Source: Bradyrhizobium erythrophlei
GTDB taxonomy: Bacteria > Pseudomonadota > Alphaproteobacteria > Rhizobiales > Xanthobacteraceae
DNA: 64,000 bases
Direction: 5' to 3'
Assembly (NCBI RefSeq): GCF_900142985.1
Contig: NZ_LT670849.1
Coordinates: forward strand, 2,232,001 to 2,296,000
Shown here piece by piece: positions 8,836-15,662 of this stretch (within the stretch, counting starts at the first letter, position 1; each line of letters begins with the position of its first letter). Below the pieces are notes generated by a model, which was given only the letters and a program-made list of their open reading frames with translations, was not told the DNA's origin and searched no databases. A program made the position numbers and the translations under genes.

Positions 8836-9564
8836 ATGCAATTGCGTTTCGTGGGCTGCGGCGACGCGTTCGGATCGGGCGGAAGATGCAACACCTGCTT
8901 TCACGTCACGGGCGATGGCGTCAATTTTTTGATCGACTGCGGCGCCTCATCCCTGCCCGCGCTCAAACGCCAGGACATCGCGCGGGACGATATCGATCTC
9001 ATCCTGATCACGCATTTCCACGGCGATCATTTCGGCGGATTGCCGTTTCTGCTGCTCGATGCGCAGTTTTCACGCCGCACGCGGCCACTTGTGATCGCCG
9101 GACCCGAAGGGATCGAGGCGCGACTCGCCCAGGTGATGGAAGCGTCGTTCGAAAACTCCTCGAAGACCAAGCAGCGTTTTGATCTCGACATCGTCACGCT
9201 GCTGCCTGTAACGACGGCGCGCTTCGGCGAAGTCAGCGTCACGCCGTTTCCCGTGGTCCACGGCGAGTCCGGTGGACCGTTTCTCGCTTATCGGATCGAG
9301 GCGGAGGGCCGCATCATCGCCTACACCGCCGACACCGAATGGACCGAGACGCTCGTGCCGCTGGGCCATAACGCCGATCTCCTGATCGCCGAGGCGTATA
9401 CGTTCGACAGGCCCGTCAAAAATCACCTCAGCCTGAAGGCGCTTGAAGCAAGGCTTGCCGACATCAAGCCGAAACGGCTGATCCTGACCCATATGAGCGA
9501 GGACATGCTGGGGCGCGCCGTGCCTTTTGAGACGGCCAGCGACGGACTGACAATCGAGATTTAG
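8836..9564 (+). CDS. MBL-fold metal-dependent hydrolase (RNase Z-like)
   Basis: 242-residue metallo-beta-lactamase fold protein. The metal-binding signature THFHGDHFGG (His60, His62, Asp64, His65) is present, with a further metal His in FPVVHGES, Asp in YTADTEW and His in ILTHMSEDM near the end. The N terminus MQLRFVGCGDAFGSGGR is typical of the beta-lactamase-like family between RNase Z and pyrroloquinoline synthesis PqqB-type hydrolases. Start ATG 8836 has an AAGGAG 6 bases upstream, so the longer open frame from 8662 inside the MATE gene is not used. Probably co-transcribed with the MATE gene. Its stop overlaps the pyrD stop on the opposite strand. Substrate unknown. Confidence 0.9.
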   Translation: MQLRFVGCGDAFGSGGRCNTCFHVTGDGVNFLIDCGASSLPALKRQDIARDDIDLILITHFHGDHFGGLPFLLLDAQFSRRTRPLVIAGPEGIEARLAQVMEASFENSSKTKQRFDLDIVTLLPVTTARFGEVSVTPFPVVHGESGGPFLAYRIEAEGRIIAYTADTEWTETLVPLGHNADLLIAEAYTFDRPVKNHLSLKALEARLADIKPKRLILTHMSEDMLGRAVPFETASDGLTIEI

Positions 9565-10658
9565 ATAACCGGCCAGTCCTCGGCCGTGATCGTGGCCGCA
9601 TCCGCGCCGACGATCTCCGAAAGCTGATCGCGTCCGGTGCGCAGCAAGGTCGACGACAGGTCTTTCTTGATTTCCTCGACGAGGCCAAGTCCCTTGTAGA
9701 CCAGCGCCGAATAGAGCTGGATCAGGCTCGCGCCCGCGCGGATCTTGGTCAACGCCCCGCCGCCGGAATCGATGCCGCCGGCGCCGACCAGCGGAAATGC
9801 GCCTTCCGCCCGCACATAGGTCTCCGCGACCATCCGCGTCGACAGCCGATACAGCGGACGGCCGGACAATCCGCCGCCTTCCTTGGCGCGGTTCCGTTCG
9901 CGCAGGGTCGAGGGCCGCCCGATCGTCGTGTTGGTCACGATCATGCCGTCGGCACGGCGCGAGCGCGCGATGTGGACCACGTCGTCGAGTTCGGCAAGAC
10001 TGAGGTCGGGCGCGATTTTCAAAAGAATCGGCGAATCGCCCGCGTTCTTGCGCACCCGCTCCCGCGCATCGATCACCCGCGCCAGCAGTTCGTCGAGCGC
10101 GCTCGCCTGTTGCAGGTTGCGCAGACCCGGCGTATTCGGCGACGACACATTGACGGTGAAGTAGCCCGCGACCGGCGCGAAGGTTTCGATCAGCTTCACA
10201 TAGTCGGCGTTGCGATCGACCGAATCCTTGTTGGCGCCGATGTTGACGCCAACGATGCCGCCGAGATGGGCGCGCGCCGCCAGCCGTCGCAAAACGACCT
10301 CCGCGCCTTCGCTGTTGAATCCAAAACGGTTGATGATGGCTTCATCGCGCTCCAGGCGGAACAGACGCGGCCGCGGGTTGCCTGCTTGCGGCTTCGGCGT
10401 CACCGTTCCGATCTCGACGAAACCGAAGCCGAGGCGAAGCACCGCGTCCGCCACCTCGCCATGCTTGTCGAAGCCCGCGGCCATGCCGATCGGGTTCGGA
10501 AAGTTCAGGCCAAACGCCCGTACCGCGAGCTTTGGATCATCGTCACGTGGCCGCGCCGGCGGCAACAATTTTAGACCCTGCACGGCGAGCCGGTGCGCAT
10601 CCTCCGGATCGAGCCAGCGCAACAGCGGCAGCGATACGGCATCAAAGGCGCGGATCAC
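9561..10658 (-). CDS. pyrD: dihydroorotate dehydrogenase (quinone), class 2
   Basis: Fourth step of pyrimidine biosynthesis: oxidises dihydroorotate to orotate, passing electrons to membrane quinone. 365 residues with the class 2 N-terminal membrane-associating helix (LPLLRWLDPEDAHRLAVQG), FMN site AAGFDKHGEV, the catalytic Ser region VNVSSPNTPGLR, PILLKIAPD and IVTNTTIGRP, and LVGAGGIDSGGGALTKIRAG near the end. The start is a GTG at 10658 that overlaps the upstream DUF952 stop (GTGA), so the two genes are translationally coupled. The open frame continues upstream to 11132 but that part is the shadow of the DUF952 gene and the repeat. Confidence 0.95.
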   Translation of the reverse strand: MIRAFDAVSLPLLRWLDPEDAHRLAVQGLKLLPPARPRDDDPKLAVRAFGLNFPNPIGMAAGFDKHGEVADAVLRLGFGFVEIGTVTPKPQAGNPRPRLFRLERDEAIINRFGFNSEGAEVVLRRLAARAHLGGIVGVNIGANKDSVDRNADYVKLIETFAPVAGYFTVNVSSPNTPGLRNLQQASALDELLARVIDARERVRKNAGDSPILLKIAPDLSLAELDDVVHIARSRRADGMIVTNTTIGRPSTLRERNRAKEGGGLSGRPLYRLSTRMVAETYVRAEGAFPLVGAGGIDSGGGALTKIRAGASLIQLYSALVYKGLGLVEEIKKDLSSTLLRTGRDQLSEIVGADAATITAEDWPVI

Positions 10659-10999
10659 GGCTCGAGCTCCGGAATGTCGTGAAATCCGTCGGACCGCGCG
10701 AGCATGGAATGCACGGCGGTGACCGCACCAAGATCGAGTTCGCCATAGAGATGCGGAAACAGGTCGTCGTTGCGCGAGCGTTCCCAGCGCAGCGCATCGC
10801 CCAGCGCATCGGCATCGACCGCAATCAGGAACAGCCCGGTCTGGCCGGCGAAATGCTTGCGCGCGGTCTCCCCGACCTGCGACGCCGTCGAGAAATGGAT
10901 GTAGCCGTCGCTGAGATCGACAGGGCTGCCGCGGAACACGCCCTGCCGTTCCGCTTCGCGCCAGGCCGATGCCGGGCAGATCTTGTAGATCTTGCGCAC
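10655..10999 (-). CDS. DUF952 domain-containing protein
   Basis: 114-residue protein beginning VRKIYKICPASAWREAE and carrying the family landmark DGYIHFSTASQV (about residues 35-46) and DLFPHLYGELDL. DUF952 proteins are small single-domain proteins of the glutathione-S-transferase-independent, cyclophilin-unlike type with no established activity; they are often next to pyrD in alphaproteobacteria. The GTG at 10999 is preferred because the domain starts directly there and an AGGGGA lies about 9-12 bases upstream; an ATG at 11074 would add 25 residues without family resemblance. It overlaps pyrD by 4 bases. Confidence 0.85.
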   Translation of the reverse strand: MRKIYKICPASAWREAERQGVFRGSPVDLSDGYIHFSTASQVGETARKHFAGQTGLFLIAVDADALGDALRWERSRNDDLFPHLYGELDLGAVTAVHSMLARSDGFHDIPELEP

Positions 11000-11144
11000 G
11001 AAAGTCTGATCCCCTGACCGCGCCGGATGGGCGCGGCTCACTCGTGGGCCCCGATTTCGCAGGGACAGCAGCAATTGGCAAGACGGTTGTCGTTAGAGTT
11101 TGACTCCGAACACCGCCAATGAAATCGGACACCCTCGATCAGTT

Positions 11145-11235
11145 CGTCATGCCCGGCCTTGTGCCGGGCATCCACGTCTTTGTACCAATCGGAGCAAGAA
11201 AGACGTGGATGGCCGGGTCAAGCCCGGCCATGACG
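11145..11235. repeat. palindromic intergenic repeat (CGTCATGCCCGGC type)
   Basis: The left part begins CGTCATGCCCGGCCTTGTGC and is mirrored by a right part ending GGGTCAAGCCCGGCCATGAC; the inner parts pair as ATCCACGTCTT / AAGACGTGGAT around a short loop. This resembles a highly repeated REP-like element of Bradyrhizobium genomes (from memory). It lies between DUF952 and the aldolase gene and could act as a transcript-end hairpin for neither or both. Confidence 0.85.
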
Positions 11236-11243
11236 GAAATAAC

Positions 11244-12026
11244 TCAGGTCGCGTAGTCGGGCTCCTTGCGGTCAAGGATGCGTTTGAGTGCCGCGAAGTG
11301 CCGCTCGGACGGGTTCAGCCCGCGGTAGTAGGTATTGCCGCGCATTTCGTCCTTGGTCTTCGTGACCACCGGCTCCGGCAACTTCTTCAGCGGCTGCCCG
11401 GTCCACATCGCATAGATCTGCACCTGGGCGGCGCGCTCGATGTAGTAAAGCTTGTCATAGGCATCGGCGATGGTCGCCCCGACCGTCGAGATGCCGTGAT
11501 TGGCCATGAACAGGATGGTCTTGTCGCCGATCACCTTCGCGAGCCTCTCGCCCTCGGCCGGATCGAAGGCAGGACCGGTATATTCGTCGTCATAGGCGAT
11601 CTTGCCGGACATGCCGACTTCGGTCTGCCCGATCTCCTTGATGCGCGGATCTTCCAGCCGCGTCAGCGCGCTCGCAAAGGGCATGTGGGTGTGGAACACG
11701 GCTTTGGCCTGCGGCAACGCCTTGTGGATCGGCGCATGGATGCAATAGCAGGAGCGCTCGACGTCGCCCTCGCCGCGCTTGACCTCTCCGTCGTCGATTC
11801 CGACTTCCATGAAGCAGGAGGCCGTCACCACCGACCAATGCGTCCCGAACGGGATCTGGTAGTAGCGGTCGCTTTGGCCTGGAACCACGTAGGTCAAGTG
11901 ATTGAAAATGCCCTCGTTGAAGCCGTGCATGAAGGCGAGCCGATGCGCGGCAGCCAGATCGACGCGCGCCTGCCACTGCTCGGCATTCGCATCCGAAACC
12001 GTCTCCGGCGAAACCCTGAACTGCAT
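11244..12026 (-). CDS. class II aldolase/adducin family protein
   Basis: 260-residue class II aldolase/adducin domain protein, Zn-dependent enzymes that cleave or epimerise sugar phosphates or act on hydroxy-keto acids. Zn-ligand positions are visible in HTHMPFASALTRLED (about residues 111-125) and in ANHGISTVGAT (about 170-180), the usual late His. An AGGAGAG six bases before the ATG at 12026 fixes the start. It is transcribed divergently from the GntR regulator and faces the monooxygenase cluster, so it may handle a catabolite of that pathway; that is inference. Many proteins of this class in Bradyrhizobium have unknown substrates. Confidence 0.86.
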   Translation of the reverse strand: MQFRVSPETVSDANAEQWQARVDLAAAHRLAFMHGFNEGIFNHLTYVVPGQSDRYYQIPFGTHWSVVTASCFMEVGIDDGEVKRGEGDVERSCYCIHAPIHKALPQAKAVFHTHMPFASALTRLEDPRIKEIGQTEVGMSGKIAYDDEYTGPAFDPAEGERLAKVIGDKTILFMANHGISTVGATIADAYDKLYYIERAAQVQIYAMWTGQPLKKLPEPVVTKTKDEMRGNTYYRGLNPSERHFAALKRILDRKEPDYAT

Positions 12027-12225
12027 GAGCGTCTCTCCTGATTTGTCGTTGTCCGAAACCTAGCGCGAATCGGTCGGCGCGTCCTGGCGAAGCCGGGGGC
12101 GATCCTCCGCCGGTGGAGAAAGCCTGTCCTGCAAATTTGGATGGAGACGCAACCTCACCCCACTTGCTCCGCCCCGGCTGTCGGTCGGTCGGCCCCGGAA
12201 CGCCAGGGAAAGAGGTTGGCGGTGC

Positions 12226-12254
12226 TTGACAGGTCGTTTTCAGTGAAATATCAC
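12226..12254 (+). promoter_or_regulatory. putative promoter and operator before the GntR regulator
   Basis: In the 318-base gap 12027-12344 a TTGACA (12226-12231) is followed after 17 bases by TATCAC (12249-12254), a plausible sigma-70-like promoter. The -10 overlaps GTGAAATATCAC (12243-12254), whose arms GTGA/TCAC are inverted. The 11-mer TGAAATATCAC recurs at 15522-15532 upstream of the MarR gene. The remainder of the gap shows no gene. Confidence 0.45.
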
Positions 12255-12344
12255 AATAATATCTGTATTACTTCAGGGCCGAGCTGTGATGGGCGTCCGT
12301 ACCGCATCCGGAGCTTCCGCCGCACACAAGCTGCCGGTGCGCGG

Positions 12345-13025
12345 ATGATAGCGAAAAGCACGACGCGCAAGCGGTTGGCCCCCGAACAACCGGGCAGTTC
12401 CTCGCTGCTGGAGACGGCCTACGAGAAAATCAAGCAGCAGATCACGGCCTGCGAGTTTCGTCCCGGCGATTACCTCAACGAAGCCGAGCTCTCCGAGCGG
12501 CTCGGGATCGGGCGGACGCCGGTGCATCAGGCGATCGACCGTCTGATGATGGAGGGGTTGGTGCAGGTGATGCCGCGCAAGGGCATCATCGTCACGCCGG
12601 TCAGTCTCGACGACGTGCTGCAGACCATCGACGTGCGGCTGCTCAACGAGTGCCACTGCGCCCGGCTCGCGGCGGAACGCGCCGGCGAAGAGGATATCCG
12701 CATCCTGGACGACATCCTCGCCCGCGCGGAGGCGGAACTGCCGCGCCGCAATGCCGAGCGGCTGATGCGGCTCGATCGCGAATTCCATGGCGCAATCGCG
12801 CAGTCTTCACGCAACGCCGTGCTTGCCGACGTCCTCGGACGGCTGCACGACAAATCCCTGCGGTTCTGGATTCTGTCATTGAATACGCAAGGCCATCACA
12901 CGCGTGTCCACACCCAGCATCGCGCGATTCTCGATGCCATCCATGCGCACGATCCGCTTGCCGCCGAACGGGCGATGCGCGACCACATCGAAGATTTCCG
13001 ACGCAATCTTCTCAGCAGCCTTTAA
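12345..13025 (+). CDS. GntR-family transcriptional regulator (FCD/FadR type)
   Basis: 226-residue regulator. The N-terminal winged helix is at about residues 20-85 (YEKIKQQITACEFRPGDYLN, then SERLGIGRTPVHQAIDRL), the standard GntR DNA-binding motif. The C-terminal alpha-helical FCD ligand domain carries metal/ligand residues in RLDREFHGAIAQSS and HRAILDAIHAHD. ATG 12345 is chosen because the family begins about 20 residues before the helix; the open frame to 12141 is an unlikely extension crossing the promoter. It is first in a plus-strand run with the binding protein (16-base gap), cupin and flavin reductase, so it likely controls this cluster and perhaps the divergent aldolase. The effector is unknown. 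Confidence 0.88.
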   Translation: MIAKSTTRKRLAPEQPGSSSLLETAYEKIKQQITACEFRPGDYLNEAELSERLGIGRTPVHQAIDRLMMEGLVQVMPRKGIIVTPVSLDDVLQTIDVRLLNECHCARLAAERAGEEDIRILDDILARAEAELPRRNAERLMRLDREFHGAIAQSSRNAVLADVLGRLHDKSLRFWILSLNTQGHHTRVHTQHRAILDAIHAHDPLAAERAMRDHIEDFRRNLLSSL

Positions 13026-13041
13026 GCCGCAGGACAGTCCC

Positions 13042-13965
13042 ATGAAGCTCGCCGTTCCAGACCTGATCTCGAATTCGTATTTTCCGGCCGCCGCCGCCGT
13101 CGAACTCGGAATGTTCAAACGGTTCGGTCTCGACGTCTCGCTCGAACTGATCTTCCCGGTCGACAAGTCCTATCGCGCGCTGCGCGACGGCGAAGTCGAC
13201 TTCGTCGGCGGCTCGGCGCATTCGGCCTTAGCGGCATTTCCGGAGTGGGATGGCTGCAAGCTGCTTTGCGCGCAGGCCCAGGGCATGTACTGGTTTCTGG
13301 TGATGCGCGCCGATCTCGAACCGAGGCGCGGCGATCTCAGCATCGTCAAGGGCCGCCGCATCGGCGCCGCGCCATGGGTCGAGATGGGCTTGCGACGCCT
13401 GCTTGGCGAAGCCGGTATCGACATCGCGAAAGAAGGCGTGACCATTGCGCCCGTCCCCGGCGCGACCGGCTCGAGCGTGAACTTCGGCCTCACCGCCGCC
13501 AAGGCGCTTGAAGAGGGCAAGATCGATGGTTTCTGGGCCAACGGCATGGGCACCGAAGTCGCGGTGCGCCGCGGCGTCGGCAAGGTTGTGCTCGATGTGC
13601 GGCGCGGCGACGGCCCGAAGGCGTGCTTCAACTATACGATGGCATCGGTGGCGGCGAGCGACCGTCTCATCAAGGACCATCCCGACGTGGCGGCGAATGC
13701 GGTGCGCGCCATCGTCGCCACGCAGGCGGCGCTGCGGGCCCAACCCGAACTCGCGGCCAAGGTCGGCGAAAAGCTCTTTCCGCCGGAAGAAGCCGCATTG
13801 ATCGCCAATCTGATCCGCCGCGACCTGCCTTACTACGACGCCAGCATCTCGCCGGCCTTCGTCGAAGGGATGAACGGCTTTGCGCGCGACGTCGGCATCC
13901 TCACAGGGCGCCCGGCCTACGAGCAGGTCGTCGCCACGCAATTTGCCGATCTCTGGAAACAATAA
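13042..13965 (+). CDS. NMT1/THI5-like substrate-binding protein without visible signal peptide
   Basis: 307-residue periplasmic-binding fold of the NrtA/SsuA/THI5 type: the opening MKLAVPDLISNSYFPAAAA reads directly into the first beta strand, followed by GMFKRFGLDVSLELIFP and KGRRIGAAPWVEMGL. No signal peptide, lipobox or Tat motif precedes the domain, and the open frame upstream (to 12904) overlaps the GntR gene and gives no hydrophobic leader. No ABC permease or ATPase lies nearby. It could be a cytoplasmic ligand sensor or catalytic relative such as THI5-like enzymes, or a protein with an unrecognised export route. ATG 13042 follows the GntR stop by 16 bases, with a weak AGGA site. Confidence 0.82.
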   Translation: MKLAVPDLISNSYFPAAAAVELGMFKRFGLDVSLELIFPVDKSYRALRDGEVDFVGGSAHSALAAFPEWDGCKLLCAQAQGMYWFLVMRADLEPRRGDLSIVKGRRIGAAPWVEMGLRRLLGEAGIDIAKEGVTIAPVPGATGSSVNFGLTAAKALEEGKIDGFWANGMGTEVAVRRGVGKVVLDVRRGDGPKACFNYTMASVAASDRLIKDHPDVAANAVRAIVATQAALRAQPELAAKVGEKLFPPEEAALIANLIRRDLPYYDASISPAFVEGMNGFARDVGILTGRPAYEQVVATQFADLWKQ

Positions 13966-13993
13966 ACACGCGAAATCAACAAGGAGAGCCTCA

Positions 13994-14374
13994 ATGGCCA
14001 TCAACAAGCTGCACGACGAATTCCATACCCTCGACATGAGCGCCGGCTGGGAAGTGCCGGCCGGTTATCCCAGTGGCATCCAGCAGAAGATTCTCTCGGG
14101 CGCGCTCGACGAGAAGAACAAGCGCGGCAGCCGGACACGACTGCTGCGTTTCGATCCCGGCACCTACACCACAACGCCGTTCGTCCACGAGTATTGGGAG
14201 GAGGTCTTCCTGGTTCAGGGCGATCTGACCGTCGGCAACGACGCGAACGGGAAAGGCGGCGAGGGATTCAAGCCGTTCACCTACGCCTGCCGTCCGCCGG
14301 GCGCCTATCACGGCCCCTTCCTTTCAAACGGCGGATGTCTTCTTATGGAGATCCACTACTTCGATCCCGCCTAA
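13994..14374 (+). CDS. cupin-domain protein
   Basis: 126-residue single cupin of the ChrR/DUF4437-like kind. The barrel motifs are PFVHEYWEEVFLVQGDL (about residues 60-76; His and Glu metal ligands) and PPGAYHGPF (about 101-109; late His). Such cupins bind a divalent metal and act as dioxygenases, isomerases or binding proteins. The ATG at 13994 has AAGGAGAG 5-6 bases upstream. It lies 28 bases after the binding-protein gene and 25 bases before flavin reductase, so it is an internal operon gene; a role in ring cleavage or in handling the monooxygenase product is a guess from context. Confidence 0.85.
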   Translation: MAINKLHDEFHTLDMSAGWEVPAGYPSGIQQKILSGALDEKNKRGSRTRLLRFDPGTYTTTPFVHEYWEEVFLVQGDLTVGNDANGKGGEGFKPFTYACRPPGAYHGPFLSNGGCLLMEIHYFDPA

Positions 14375-14399
14375 TCTGGCCCCTCGCAGGAGAGCCGCC

Positions 14400-14924
14400 A
14401 TGAGCTTTACAGATCGGGAGTTCCGCGACGCGCTCGGCCAGTTTGCGACCGGCGTCTGCGTGATCACGGCCGAGGTCGACGGTATCCTGCTCGGTTCGAC
14501 GGTGAGCTCGTTCAATTCAGTCTCGCTCGCACCGCCACTCGTCCTGTTCAGCCTGGCGCGGACGGCACAGACCCTGCCGCTGTGGCTCAAGGCAACGCAT
14601 TTCGGCGTCACGGTACTGGCTGAAAGCCAGAGAGATCTCTCCAACCGCTTCGCCCGCGGCGGCGCCGACAAGTGGGCCGGGCTTGCGCCGCTGCGCGGCA
14701 AGAGCGGCGTTCCGCTGCTGCGCGGGGGCCTTGTGACGTTCGAATGCGAGACCTACGCCACCTATGAAGGCGGCGACCACGAGATCATCCTGGGCAAGGT
14801 CCTCGAGTTCAGCCGGTCGACGACGACGCCTTTGCTTTTCCACGGCGGCCGGTATCAGCGCCTTCACTCCGATGAGGCGATCGAGACCCCGCCGGATATG
14901 GACGTTTGGCTCCACGGCTGGTGA
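14400..14924 (+). CDS. flavin reductase family protein (HpaC-like)
   Basis: 174-residue split-barrel FMN-binding oxidoreductase. The N-terminal FRDALGQFATGVCVITAEVD and the phosphate-binding STVSSFNSVSLAPPLVLFSL are characteristic, as is GDHEIILGKVLEF near the end. Such enzymes use NAD(P)H to reduce flavin, which diffuses to a partner monooxygenase; the HpaB-type monooxygenase at 15663 is the obvious partner. GGAGAGCCGCC before the ATG gives a good ribosome-binding site. The 3' end overlaps the 3' end of the convergent MarR gene by 116 bases, an unusually deep overlap. Confidence 0.9.
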   Translation: MSFTDREFRDALGQFATGVCVITAEVDGILLGSTVSSFNSVSLAPPLVLFSLARTAQTLPLWLKATHFGVTVLAESQRDLSNRFARGGADKWAGLAPLRGKSGVPLLRGGLVTFECETYATYEGGDHEIILGKVLEFSRSTTTPLLFHGGRYQRLHSDEAIETPPDMDVWLHGW

Positions 14925-15480
14925 CAGCGGCAGCCGGCTGCTCCTTGCGCTGGAGATGATGCTTCCGGATCTCGGCGAGCGCGCTCTCTGAATTCAGGAT
15001 GAGCTGGCGAGCGACAGCTTGCGCGGTCTTCAGCGCGTCCGGATCGATATCCTGGAACAGCACGTCGTTGATGAGACGGATGAACGGCGCGACCCGCGCG
15101 ACCTCCTGCTCGCCTTGCGGCTGAAGAAAAACCCGCACGCTGCGTTTGTCGACCGGGCTCGGCCGCTTGATCAGCAGACCGGCCTCCTCCAGCCGCCGGA
15201 CCTCGGTCGTCACATGGGTCGAGGCCAGCGCGACGTGGTCGGCCAGCTCGCGGATCGTGACCCCGCCAGACCCTTGCGCGTGCGCCACCCCCATCAGCAC
15301 GACGAACTGGCTGGGCGTCAGGTTGAGTTCCTTGCCGAAGGCGTCCCGGCAGGCGAGCAGGCGCCCGACGCTCTGCACCATCGCGTAGATGCTGCGACGA
15401 AATTCAGCGTCGGACCCCTGAATCAGGAATTCTTTCCGGGAGATGGTCACGGGGGGCCTGTAGGCGTCGGATTTGGGCAT
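14809..15480 (-). CDS. MarR-family transcriptional regulator
   Basis: 223-residue winged-helix regulator. The DNA-binding part includes NLTPSQFVVLMGVAH, TIRELADHVALASTHVTTEV and the wing KRPSPVDKRSVRVFL. MarR proteins bind palindromes as dimers and are released by phenolic ligands, which suits an aromatic monooxygenase neighbour transcribed divergently 180 bases away. The last about 40 residues (after HHLQRKE) are Ser/Arg/Gly-rich, lack similarity to the family and coincide with the antisense overlap of the flavin reductase end, so the tail probably arose by loss of an earlier stop. AGGA six bases upstream supports ATG 15480. Confidence 0.88.
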   Translation of the reverse strand: MPKSDAYRPPVTISRKEFLIQGSDAEFRRSIYAMVQSVGRLLACRDAFGKELNLTPSQFVVLMGVAHAQGSGGVTIRELADHVALASTHVTTEVRRLEEAGLLIKRPSPVDKRSVRVFLQPQGEQEVARVAPFIRLINDVLFQDIDPDALKTAQAVARQLILNSESALAEIRKHHLQRKEQPAAAVTSRGAKRPYPAGSRSPHRSEGADTGRRGKAKASSSTG

Positions 15481-15521
15481 ATGGCGTCCTGAGAAGTGCC
15501 GGCGATTTGCGCAGGTCCTGC

Positions 15522-15581
15522 TGAAATATCACGCGCGCATCACTGTTGACAACGTTCGGCATATAGCTACAGTTCGTAGCT
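15522..15581 (+). promoter_or_regulatory. putative promoter with overlapping palindromes between MarR and monooxygenase genes
   Basis: TTGACA (15546-15551) and TACAGT (15568-15573) with a 16-base spacer form a plausible plus-strand promoter. The palindrome AGCTAC-agttc-GTAGCT (15565-15581) covers its -10, a natural place for the divergent MarR protein to block initiation. TGAAATATCAC (15522-15532) repeats the motif found in front of the GntR gene. Confidence 0.5.
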
Positions 15582-15662
15582 GTCTAATGTAGCATTTTCG
15601 ACGGCCGGACGATAGGCCCTTTGGCCTCAAGCGGCTGTCGCACCAGAGGGAGGGAGACCGAA

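Noticed and set aside
10659..11132. N-terminal extension of the pyrD frame
   Set aside because: The sequence is the out-of-frame shadow of the DUF952 gene; the GTG at 10658 coupled to DUF952 and the class 2 N terminus start there.
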